This document shows positions 38,396 through 49,200 of a DNA stretch of 64,000 bases, piece by piece. The notes beneath the pieces were generated by a model. That model was not told the origin of the DNA and did no database searches. It was given only the letters and a program-made list of their open reading frames with translations. The position numbers were made by a program, and so were the translations under genes. Origin of the DNA: Alitta virens (Eukaryota; Annelida; Polychaeta; Phyllodocida; Nereididae). The stretch spans positions 13,049,374 through 13,113,373 of the forward strand of contig OW028580.1 in assembly GCA_932294295.1 (NCBI GenBank), written 5' to 3'. How positions within the stretch are numbered: the first letter of the stretch is position 1; every line of letters starts with the position of its first letter.

Positions 38396-40334
38396 ATGCC
38401 ACCTAGGAGAGGAAAGGGGAGGCCTGGCAAGAAGACTGTTGTGGAGGAACCTGCACCTGCTGCTGTTGAAGAAGATGCAGGCAGTAATACCTCATCAAGA
38501 CCGCAAAGTCCGCAAGGCATGCCAGATTTACCTGGGCCAGTTGTACCTGCAGTACCTCCTACTGCAGCTCCACCCCCACCTGCAGCAAAAGCGAAGAGGC
38601 AGAAGAAGGAAGCCCTGAACCTGACAGAAGACCAGGAACAAGATGTGGCCGACTGGTACCGTTCCCAAGAGATGTTGTATAACCGGCGGCTTGCTCAATA
38701 CAAGCGGACAGACATCAAATCGCGAATAATAGACCAGAAGGCGAAGGAGCTGGGTTGTACTGCACAGCAGCTGAAGACTTGGATTGACTCAATGCGCACT
38801 TCAGTTGGGAAGCTGACGGATCCAAGCAAGAAGCCTTCTGGTGGGGCCGCCAGAATCCTGACAGACCGGGACAACTGGATCATGGAGAATTTCGGCTACC
38901 TCGAACGCCACATCAAGAGGGTTGATGCTGGGAAAAGAAAGAAAGGTGGGCAGCTTTCCCAGAGCTTATCAGCCAAAACTCCATCCAGCAGCAACAGACC
39001 TACCACTGAGGATGACACGTCTGATGCTAAGGAGGTCATTGTGGATAGTTCGGATGATGGTGGCAGGGATTCGGATACCAGCAGGTCCAATGGTGGGCCT
39101 TACAAGGGCAGCAGCAGCAGCAGGAGGAAGATGGGGGCCCCTCCTCCAAGCAAGAAGACGTCCAGACGTCATCACGAGCCTCGTCATCATCATGACTGTG
39201 ATTCATCCAGCCTTGCAGCTAGTGGAGATGGAATTGCTACACAAGCTGTCACTCAAGTAAGTATACTGCTTCAGTTGCCATGATAATCAAGATAATTGTA
39301 TTGTAATGTTGCAGTTTAAAGTTCTAATTGTAATCTTGCAGTTTAAAGTTGTAATTGTAATCTTGCATTTTAAAGTTGTAGCTTTTCCATAGTAGAAAGT
39401 GGTAGCTTTGTTTCTTGGCACTTCCAGTGTTCACTGTATGGTGATGTGTCTTTTCAGTACATTGTCAATAATGCACATGCTATTGCAGTTGCCATGTGAC
39501 TTACTCTAATGTTGTGTTGTTTCCTATTTCCAGCTGATTGAAAAAGCCATCGATCTGCAGCGGGACATGCACAGCAAGTTGAGTCAGCCGACGGACTCAG
39601 GCAGCTTGTCCAAGAGGGTGTTCACGGACATGATCTACCACGAGGTGATGCAGATGGACACAGACACTTGGTGGGATTACCAGGCCCAAACCTTACAGAA
39701 CCTGATGCAGTTTAAGCAGGCGTATCGTCGCAAGCGCCAGCAGCAACAGCAGCAGCAACTGCAACAGCAGTATCATCAGTTTCTGCCTCCTGTCCCTCAG
39801 CAGCAGCAGCAGCAGTTCGTCCTCCCTGCTCCTGCTACTACAGCCAGTTCATCCGGCCCTGCTGCGCAGATGTTCCCTCATCATCAGCATTCTTCCAGCC
39901 CTGCTGCCCAGATGTTCACACAGCATTCTTCCAGCCCTGCTGCCCAGATGTTCGCCCAGATGTTCGCACAGCATTCTTCCAGCCCTGCTGCTCAGATGTT
40001 CGCTCCTCCTCCGTCCGGCCCTTCGCCCCAGGCTCTCGTGTCGTCTGCCCCTTCTTCGTCTGTGCCTGCACCGATCCCCCCTCCTGCGACATCTTCTACG
40101 ATAATCAGTCAGGCCTGGTTGACTTCAGGTCCTTCGCACGGTCGTCCTTCCATGTCACCACAGGATTGCAGCACGCCTCAGGATGTTTCTCTCACCAGCT
40201 ACTTGTTGAACACTAGTGTGGGGGGGGGGGGGGGATGGTTGGTGGTGATGACCATAACTCCTCCTTTTCGGTGCCCACGCCTCCAACTACCACAACCGAG
40301 TAATGTTGACCTGGAAATGAACAATGAACTTTAA
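38396..40334 (+). CDS. Harbinger Myb/SANT-like accessory protein, two exons
   Basis: Join 38396-39256, 39534-40334. The ATG sits in a strong context (ACCACCATGC). The donor GTAAGT and acceptor TTTCCAG keep phase 0, giving 553 residues as read. Order: basic/Pro-Ala N-terminus; trihelix/MADF-like segment (~75-190) with TEDQEQDVADWYR, AKELGCTAQQLKTW and MRTSVGKL; acidic/Ser region; basic His-rich stretch; then the exon 2 conserved block LIEKAIDLQRDM ... FTDMIYHEVMQM, a Gln-rich coiled region, and SSSPAAQMF repeats. In Harbingers such proteins help the transposase enter the nucleus and bind the ends. A run of 15 G at 40220-40234 probably shifts the last ~35 codons; another frame gives a more family-like SVPTPPTTTTE end. 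Confidence 0.85.
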
Positions 40335-40549
40335 TGAAATGAACAATGAACTGTTATTACTTATGTTTTCATGTAAACTGTATACCAATGAACTTTAATG
40401 TAATGAACAATGAACTTTTACTTATGTTTTCATGTAAACTGTATTACATGACAATAATTAAATGATGTGTATTTTTTGCACTTGTGTGCTGCAGATGTCT
40501 GAAGTTTGCTATTTATTAAATGTTCAAACTTACATCATTCGTGTTGTTT

Positions 40550-42006
40550 TCAAATCTTGTCTTGCTGCCATGGTACACTCCCTGCTTCTGAGTTCACGTA
40601 GCTGACCAAGTATTGCCGCATTTCCTTGGCTGCTCTGTTGGTGTTGCCTCTGAACACATGTCCCATGTCTGGTAGATTGGCAGCATTCTCCCTCCATGCA
40701 CCTGGGATGATCTCATGGATGTCGGCATTTTCCTGGTCCACAGCATTCACTTGAGCAGTTGGATACCTCACCCTCAGTAGGTTGTGCAATACACAGCAAG
40801 CAAGAGTTATGGTACACACTCTGTCAGGACTTTGAGGCATTGTTGTGAGGAGACACCTGAACCTGGCAGCCAAAAGTCCAAATGCATTCTCTACCACCCG
40901 TCTAGCTCTAGAAAGTCTGTAGTTGAAGATTCTGTCTTCCATGCTCATGTTCCTGTGAGGCAGAGGCTTCATCATCCAAGTCTGCAGTCCAAAGGCATCA
41001 TCCCCAACTATGAAGTAAGGCACTAGTTGGTCATCATTAGGCAGGTTATCTGGTTCAGGTAATCCAATGTTCCCACTTTGTAGCGCTTCCTTCAATTCTG
41101 TCTGACTAAACACTCCAGCATCTGAGCCTGATCCACTGGCACCAATGTCAACGTAGAGGAATTTGTATTCAGCATCAACTACAGCCAGTAGGACAATAGA
41201 GAAAAATCCCTTGTAGTTGTAGAACAGGGATCCAGACTTCTTTGGACATGTGATGGCAACGTGCTTGCCATCAATGGCGCCGACACAGTGGGGAAATTCC
41301 ATCTGTTGTAGAATCCATTGGCAACTTCTTTCCAGGCTTCTGGGGTTACAGGACAACGCATCACTTCTGCTGAGTACTCGTCTATGATGGCCTGGCAGAC
41401 TTTGATGACAAAGATAGAAATGGTATTGAAGGCTACCCTAAATCCATACTACAGAGACTTGTAGCTGTTGCCTGTACCCAGGTAGCGCAAGGTAATAGCC
41501 AGTTTCAATCCAGGTTCAAGGGCCCTCCTCCAAAAGGTATCCTGCTTTGTAATCCTAGGTCCCACTCTGGCAAGAACTTCATGGAAAAAGTCAGGCTCCA
41601 TCCTCATGAAATTCTTGAAGCCACCCACATCTTCTGCAGTCAATTCAGCCATCAGTTTTTCATACTGCCCATAAAGAGGTCTTCTTAGCAGCCAAGGTCA
41701 CACCCACATTTGCCTTCTTCTTCTTCGTCTTGGTGCAGCAGCAGCATTTTCTAATAGGTCATCTTCATCAGTTGATGTTGTGGCCCTCACTGCATCATCT
41801 TGCAGTTTGTGTTCTTCTTGCCGAATTATATCATTAGCAGCAGTCAATAGCTGGACTTGCATGTCCATGCACTTCAAATCCAATTCCACCCTGTCGTAGT
41901 GTGATAAAGACATATCCAATTTTTCTGTAGTAGCAGCAACAGCTTTGCAGTATGGTAGTCCGAAGTGGAATGATGGACAGTGGAACGCAGGCAGTTTAAA
42001 TACCAA
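40550..42006 (-). pseudogene. Harbinger DDE transposase (HARBI1-like), disabled
   Basis: Reads from 42006 down to 40550, about 486 codons. The N-terminal acidic/Arg segment ends RRRRRRQMWV, followed by PWLLRRPLYGQYEKL, VGPRITKQDTFWR, LKLAITLRYL and CPVTPEAW. The catalytic core is intact: first Asp in GAIDGKHVAI, second in GSGSDAGVF, Glu in RRVVENAFGLL. Three lesions are seen: TGA at 41698-41700, TAG at 41449-41451 (both explicable as C-to-T changes), and a frameshift at the G4 tract 41290-41293 (one C short on the coding strand). The copy is therefore non-autonomous for transposase. Confidence 0.93.
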
Positions 42007-42469
42007 TTTCAGAGCGATCCGGGTGAAAACCGCTTAAATCCGTAGTGATATCGTAGTAAGATCGTGTAAAGATCGGGTATATCCGTGAAGGCCCCGTGTA
42101 ACATCTGGTTCACTCCGCCCTCCTCCGGCACAGTCGTGTTACCTCCGGCTACAACCGTGGCTCGTTCCTTGTTTAACCGTGCTCCTCCGTGTTTCATCCG
42201 TACATATCCGTGTAGTGCCCGTACACATCCGTGTCATGACCGTGTTGCTCCTTGTTGCCTCCGTCTTGCCTTCGTGTCCACACCGCCCAATTATTTCGTT
42301 TGTTGACATTTCTAACTTTTTCGCCCGGACCGCCCCGGATTTAACGAAATTTCATTCCGGGACGCTCCGGCGTCTGATCCGGCTATGTGTGAAAGGGCCT
42401 TAACCAACATTCAACCTCAATGATTCAAAAACAGATTTACACACACAATACCGGAAGGAGCGTAAGCTC

Positions 42470-42500
42470 ATGAATTCGGCCGCTTTGCGGCCGAATTCAT
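42470..42500. repeat. perfect 14-bp-arm palindrome with TTT loop
   Basis: ATGAATTCGGCCGC - TTT - GCGGCCGAATTCAT. Flanking CCGGAAGGAGCG and CGCTTTCCGCTC partly extend the inverted symmetry. A related ACCGGAAGGAG...GCTTTCCGCTC stretch without the palindrome is at 37291-37317. Confidence 0.9.
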
Positions 42501-43357
42501 TCGCTTTCCGCTCATATTATATATTCTGATTTTACCATAGACCTGTTGGATGACGTAATCCTACATAATATGACACACGATTCAGTTGCTAACTTGTACT
42601 ATATATTGTTATTAGCAATTGTCCTCAAAAGTCATCTAATATTGAAGAAATCTAGCCACATTCATTCTTTGCTTGCCGTCTCTCTTGCACTTCTTTTTTT
42701 CTTTCTATTATTCATGGGCTTTTGTATTTGTTAGATTGTGCCATCATTTATAAAGTTCGGTCAATAGATCATCAGGAGGAAGGTCCTTCCTCAGTGGAAA
42801 CCTCATCTTCTCCGTGTCGTATTAATAAATCTATCATATTATATTAGGGTTTAGTGCAGTATGGGGGACCCGAATTATGACCATATTTGGCGTCCATATG
42901 AAATAAACCACCTTGGTTAAGTGGCATGGATATTTTTAATGCCAACTAGATGATGTTACTATATGTTATAATGCGAAAAAATTAAGTCCCAACAAAAATT
43001 GCATGAGGACAGAAATGCTCTGTAGTATGCAAGCAATAGTTCTTCATCGAAAAATTAATTCATTGGAGATAACCTAATTGTTTCTCCAGCTAATTGGGTT
43101 TTTGAAGTAGCGATATAGTTATGACTTAAATTAACTTTACAGGGCTCTGCAAAATGTGCACAGTTATGCCTGTCTAGTTTAACAATACACACAATTATGC
43201 CTATCTAGCTTCAAAGTTAGTCCGATGCCGATAGACACTAGGGGGGGGGGGATTTTGTGACCAGTTATATATGACAATTTTTAAATTTGAGAAATTTAGG
43301 CAAAATAATATCAGCAAATTTTATTTTTATCCTGAAATCTGTATCAGATGTTGCAAA
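42501..43357. other. intergenic, nothing recognised
   Basis: AT-rich, with a short G homopolymer near 43241-43250. No gene or repeat family is evident. Confidence 0.5.
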
Positions 43358-43537
43358 GAGGCGGGGCAGAGGTAGCGCTCTGGACTTTTAACCGCTGGGT
43401 CCCGGGTTTGATTCCCGGTCAAGCCTATGTTGGATGGCTGTTTTATCCTTCGTCTCATTGCCATGGTCCCTGCCTGTCCTAATTACACCATCAGGTGCAG
43501 AAATACAGGACGTAAAGCCCAAATCACACACACACAC
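43358..43537 (+). mobile_element. tRNA-derived SINE (family A)
   Basis: Head with a small deletion in box A (GGCGGGGCAGAGGTAGCGC), box B GGTTTGATTCC, the body, and a CA-repeat tail. The 15-bp duplication ATCAGATGTTGCAAA is at 43343-43357 and 43538-43552. Confidence 0.94.
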
Positions 43538-43552
43538 ATCAGATGTTGCAAA

Positions 43553-44725
43553 TGGTTTGTTGGCTTGTATAAAATTATCTTTTTTCATATTGTTAAAATG
43601 TTTACAAAGAACAGCAATTAGAAGAAACACACACACAAAAAAAAAAAAAGCAAATCTGTTATAAAGATAATGGAGGATTTTTGTGACCAGCTATATGGGA
43701 CAATTTTTTTTATTTGATTAAATTAGGCACACTAAAATCAGGTAATTAAAAATATATATATATATATGCTATTTAATTTATCAGTAAATTAGAAGTACAT
43801 TGAAATAAAAGATATCACACTATCATTAGAAGTACATTAAATAAATTACCAAGTTTTTTTTATCTTTGAGTTATTTTATTCAGAAGTTGACATTAACCAC
43901 ACATTTTTCTCAATAAACACGTTTGCACACCTTATTTTATCGTTATGTACAGGAGTACTGCTCTGCTTACTATCGGCTTGCACTCAGGTTTTACTGAAAA
44001 AGCCAGTGAAAATATCGTTTTCAAGAGCATTTTTAAATTCACATTCGATTCGTTCATGCTTTCACCATTGCCAAGGTCACGTGACGGTGGCGCCACTGGC
44101 AAAGAAAATACTAAGAAACGCCACTCCCATTGTCAACACCCCTAGTGGACCATAAAATTGATTTGAAAATAGCTCTGTCAAGTCTGTAGTTTTCTCAATT
44201 TCACAATTAAAATAAGTTAATATACCATTTCCACACGATTCATGTGTTCTACGGGTCTAATGAAGCTGAAGTATTAGATATTTTTCTGCACCATTGCATC
44301 TTTATAATCTGTGTTAGCGTGCTGTGATGTCTCCAGAGCCCTCTAGTGAGTTTTGGTGGAACTAGGCGGCCATGGCTATGATGGATTATCAACGAAATGG
44401 CACAGAAATTGATTAAAATAGAAAGAAATCAACCATATCTGAGCGTGAGACAATAGAAAAAGGTATGTCTAAACCTTGAGCAGGTGTATTTTGTGTGGCA
44501 AACATTTATTAAAAAGCTAGTTCCCACACAAGTCGAAATTCCAAATTTTTTCATTTCATGTATGACATTTTAACCCAGTCTTGCGGACAGGGGACTTGTA
44601 GCTATTTTTTACCTATGGCCAATACCTTAAATTACATGTCAATGAGTGCCCCTCTTCCACTGCATTATTGACACTTGGGCAATGTGGTTGTGGTTCAGCC
44701 TTTTGTTTGTTTTACAAAATTATTT
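43553..44725. other. intergenic, nothing recognised
   Basis: AT-rich sequence with short A, T and AT runs. ORF 43945-44145 has no recognisable features. Confidence 0.5.
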
Positions 44726-44769
44726 TGGTCGCCAGTCCAGGTGCCATTTACGTCAGTGACATTGCATGT
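44726..44769 (-). pseudogene. relic SLC23 exon
   Basis: The minus strand reads CNVTDVNGTWTGD, parallel to DNVTDINGSWTGDD in the intact exon at 52407-52477, with ~85% nucleotide identity over ~40 nt. The acceptor AG is lost (CATG instead of ACAG), and the 3' part diverges. No other SLC23 exon is recognised nearby, so this is a fragment of a third, decayed copy. Confidence 0.65.
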
Positions 44770-45943
44770 ATGAACATGATGAAGCTCGGGATGCAGTAAA
44801 TTTTTATTATAATTTGCACTGAAGAAAAATACACAGTGGTGGGTCAAAGATGCAGATAGGGAAAACCTTCCAGTTTAAATATCTCATATGAAGGAAAAAA
44901 AAAACTCATTGGAAAATTCACTTGGCATGCTGGGAATATGAGAGCAATGGTTTGGTTTACCATTGAGCTAGAAATAATCAAAAATGCTTTTCAGAATTTA
45001 TTGGGTATTTAATCATCTCAATGTCAAATTTGTTTTGTCTTTGTTTTGCTTTGGTTTATGGCTGACCTATCTACAGTTATATTCAGATTATTTTGCCCAC
45101 TATAATTTAAAAAAAAAAAGATACAAATAAAGTGATCATTTTCATTTAACAAACATTGAGCAGGGTGGCCCCTCTAGGATGATCATGTCATCGCTGGCCT
45201 GGAGCCAACCACAGACCAACTCTATTAAATTACAATGATGTCAGCGCCTGGAGTCCATGCTCACAATGAAGTATATCGAGTCAGTCTTGACGCAAGACCC
45301 TCGATCAGGCCTTTCCGCAGGAGAGGGTCTTGGGGAACTCGGGGGAGCAAGAATCCAGGTTGGGGAGTAAGGAATTTGACAATAAAATAACTTTATATTA
45401 TTCATGAGAATACAAATCAACAATACCCAGCATTTAATAAAAATAATTCAACTTCGTACCAAACAAATTTTAAAGAACTCGTTTTTTTGCCGTCTAGTTA
45501 CATTTAACGTGCCTATTGATTGACCAACTTTCGTTGCGTATCTCGCTGTGCTTTAATATCCACCACATCCTCATCTATGACGCGGCCTTTAAATAACCGT
45601 TTTAACATGAGAAATACAATTCGAAAAGGGGTGATACACAATTTGTTATGAAAAAAAAAATCTGTTTTCTTGGAACGATTCCAGTGTTAAATAACACAGC
45701 AGACTCCCCTGATGCGGGGAATGCAAGAAAGTTTCAATGTTATGTGACTCACGACTTGTTGTGTACTTTGTCAGACTACCCATGAATGAGGGAGTTTTCT
45801 CCATAGTTTTGCAAAATTTGAAGCAACAAAAAGCATTTCATGTAGGATGAGTGTTAGTGCAAGATACTGCTCTTTACTAACATTTTCCAAACATCTATTC
45901 ATATTATCATGATTATCAATGCACTTTATTCATTGAATTCCTC
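44770..45943. other. intergenic; possible 3' end of the SLC23 transcript
   Basis: No gene recognised. TTTATT at 45925-45930 (AATAAA on minus) could be the SLC23 poly-A signal, about 360 nt past the stop codon. Confidence 0.4.
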
Positions 45944-46051
45944 CCCGGATAGCATTCCAAATCGTTTCAATGTCGGCGCGATGTCGGCGATGTTGTAGCA
46001 ACTGTGGCCTACATGGAATTGATGCTGGGCCGATTTGGAATGTTATCTGGG
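45944..46051. mobile_element. short MITE with 21-bp inverted ends
   Basis: CCCGGATAGCATTCCAAATC(G) at 45944-45964 pairs with CGATTTGGAATGTTATCTGG(G) at 46031-46051 (19 of 21 complementary). The centre has ATGTCGGCG repeats. 108 bp. Confidence 0.8.
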
Positions 46052-46138
46052 TTGCACAGTGTTGTTAGCTTTGAAAGTATGACCATTAGTTAGAGATAAC
46101 ATTTTTTATCCAGTGAACTTAAAAATCCAGTTATTAAT

Positions 46139-46271
46139 GTATAGAAGAAATCACAGACTACACTCCAGAGGACGTCATGTGAATCCTGGACTCCCATTGG
46201 AAACGGACTCTCAGCTGATAGAAATCCTTGATTCAAATGACGTTCTCTTGAGTTCTGATTTCAAGTCATTT
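46139..46271. mobile_element. MITE family R, copy 2 (diverged)
   Basis: Shares CTCCAGAGGACGTCATGTGAATCC, CTCCCATTGG and CCTTGATTCAAATGACGT with copies 1 and 3. The outer ends are degraded. Confidence 0.75.
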
Positions 46272-46285
46272 ATAATAACATCCAT

Positions 46286-49200
46286 TCACATACGAATTGA
46301 CATTGGTTTATCAGAAGTCTTGTCTTTACTGAATAATTTTGAATATAAGGCATCTGTGTGAAGTGGACTGATCGGCAAGTATTTGAAAAACTTTGGCCAT
46401 GAGACATTCTTGCAACACGGAAAATTGAATTCATAAACTTCAAGTCCTCCTTGATATTTTCCATTATTTTTTTTGCTCATTTCAGTTTCACTGAGAGAGT
46501 CCTCAACAAAACCTCTGTCCTTTCTAGAACCTGCAAAAAGCAAAGCATGGAGTGAGCCCATCAGCAAAGGCTCACAAAAACAGTAAACTTTCATGTGTCA
46601 TTCTAAAGGTCCCATAGATGTGGTAAAGCCAATTCATGTGCTTTCCTAAGTATATTGTATTTTAGACTTGGAAACTAAATTCCAGAGGACATCATGTCAA
46701 TCCAGAACTTCCATTAGTTAAGGCAGTCCTTCATCCAATCATAGTCCTTGATTCACATGGCATCATCTGGAACTTAGTTTGTCAGTCTATGAAATTGGCT
46801 GTAATGGGGTGGCTATCAGGCAGTCTTATCATTGAAATCAGTGTGTACGTTTTATAACACTCATGGATTTGACAATTGTATTATTATTTTATTGTTAACT
46901 GGCATTGGTAATGGTTTTAGGTACAGTTAAACCGACCATTACTTGAGTAGAACAGTCACCTGCCCTAAATGGCCACTTCCAACTCTCGAACTGAATTTTC
47001 ATTGTATATTAATATTTTACACCTATTAAATAGTCATCTGTCCTAAACGGCCAAAATTTCAATTCCCTTGGGTGACTGCTTTAGACAGGTTTGACTGTAT
47101 TATGTACATACTACATTTAAAGATAAGTTGTGGACCATATTTTTAATAGTAAAGCCTCATTTATTGGTGATTTTTAAACCTTGCGATATATTTACGTATA
47201 ATTACAGAATATCTCAATGCGTCAGTCAGTGTAAGAGTTTTATGTTAACGGGATTTTAACTGAACAAGTGTAAATTTTTATGTTGAACGGGATTTTAACT
47301 GAATGAGTATAAATATTAATTTTGAACAGGATTTTAGCTGGAGGGGTGTAAGAGAGCTAGATCGTCACTAGAGTGTGTATTGTGCAGTGCATCTAGGGTT
47401 CGAGGTCTTCACCCTAATGTTACCATACTTCCTACAACAAAGAGCAGGATATTAAAATGCAAGAGTAACTGAAATTATTTGACCTGGAAGTATGTTATCC
47501 AACAGGAAGCCAGTAATGCCAGCTAACAAAGGTCTATTGGTAAGAAGAACTTCCAAAACACCAGTTTGATCTGAAAATGATTTAGAAATTTTTTTTACTT
47601 TGAAAGTTAAGAATGGAAATATTCGCAAGATTAAGTTGAATTTCACTGACCACTTGCAAGTGCTTCTGGGCTGTCTTTGATGTAAACTGGCAGAGCATGT
47701 TATTTAGTAAGCTTATTAGTGCCAAACAAAAGTTACATACTTTTTGTAAACCTTTTCCTGTCTGAACACATTGAACGCGTAAGCAAAATACAGTGTCTTG
47801 AAATGTTTTGGAACTTTACAAGTTTTCCAAGAATTATCATAAACATTTCTATGTGTGTTTACAGGTCATGATCATTGTGCTAACTCCTATTATGCAAATG
47901 TTTTAAATACGAGAATTATCAGCTATATAATTGGTTAGTCAGAAATAGGTACACACCTCCAAGTTGACACTGCTTAGAGCTGCTATAGCAGAAGACAATA
48001 TCATTCCAGTGCTTATTAAGTAGGTGCCCCCAATCACTGGATCAGGCACCAAGGCAAGGACTCCACCAAATTTACCAATTAGTCCACTGATGAGAAAAAT
48101 TATTCCGGCAATCTGGCAAACAATTCGGGAAGCCACCTGAAAACGCAGAGAAAAACAGTTTTGCCGAGTAGCTCTGACTTTCGTAGATGGTGTGAGAACT
48201 TCACTTCTCTGAAAGTGATACTGTTACAAATTTATATATTTTTCGCATCGCTTTATTCTACCACGCATCCCTAGAGTTGAGGCAAGTAGATGGGAGTAAC
48301 TGTCCAGTGGTTGCAGGTGTATGGCTCTTGGCCTGTGATTAACCAGAGTGCCAGTAATACAGCAGTTTTTGAGGGAGCATGGACAGTTCAACTGCCCCTC
48401 TCAGAATTTTGCAGAATATAGTACATTTATGGTTACTGGATTGAACATCAGAGCAGCAGATGTGTGACTTTTGACCTAACTGCCCTCGCCCCTAGACTTT
48501 TTCCAGGCTACGGCCCTGGCATTCCAACTGTACAGAAAATTGGTAAAATTTGGTCAAAAGAGGTGAAAACAAGTTTATTGCCCTGATGTTGGGGTGATTA
48601 TTTCTTTATTGTCAAATGGTTCAGTCAGTCTGAAAAGTCGTTCTGAGGATGGTCCCTCTTAAACTACTGTAGTTTCTTTTCCTGTGTCACTTGAATACGG
48701 CCCCATGATTTTCACGGTGTGCAGTCAATTAAAACAGACTCTTTCCAAAATATCCCCCACCGAATTGGCCTCCACCCAAAACAGCCTCCCCTGCTTTTTA
48801 TTATGCATTTTGTTAGTGATTTTCACCTGTTTGATAATTTGTTTCCACCCCTAAAACAATAAAATGGTAGCTATACAAGTTTTGATAATAATGCTCTCGT
48901 TTTCATGGCAGGGTGGCTTTAATTTCCTTTAGGGGCCAACAAGAAGGGCAATTAGTCGGCCATTGCAAGGTAGCCAGAATGCCTTTTTTTTCTTTACTTA
49001 AATAGTTTGTTTAGAAAACAAAATTTATTGTAAAACAGCTGCATTTTGGCTAATACAACGATCTGCAGGTGAATAACCATTTAGGCCTATATAATTTTCT
49101 GGGTGCAAAAAATACATGACATGAGACTTGCCCATCAAGATAACATTTTCTACTGAATTGGCTGATGCTAAAAACCTGAGTCTCAGGCTAAAACCGAGCA

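Larger units (their letters stand above)
37716..42400. mobile_element. PIF/Harbinger DNA transposon, 4685 bp
   Basis: Both ends carry a 45-bp terminal inverted repeat with no mismatch (AGGCCCTTTCACACATAGCC and on, to CCCGGA), and the target duplication TAA is at 37713-37715 and 42401-42403. It holds two convergent genes: a Myb-like accessory protein (plus) and a DDE transposase (minus). Subterminal regions (37760-38110 and 42010-42320) are packed with TCCGG, TCCGTG and CCGTGT motifs, likely binding sites. The identical TIRs suggest recent insertion. GC content is clearly higher than in the flanks. Confidence 0.97.

Noticed and set aside
38922..39260. ORFs overlapping the Myb-like exon in other frames and on the minus strand
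   Set aside because: These are shadows of the accepted exon, produced by its high GC content.
45241..45423. Pro-rich 60-residue ORF
   Set aside because: A GC-rich island with repeats of GAGGGTCTTG type but no recognisable protein or RNA family.
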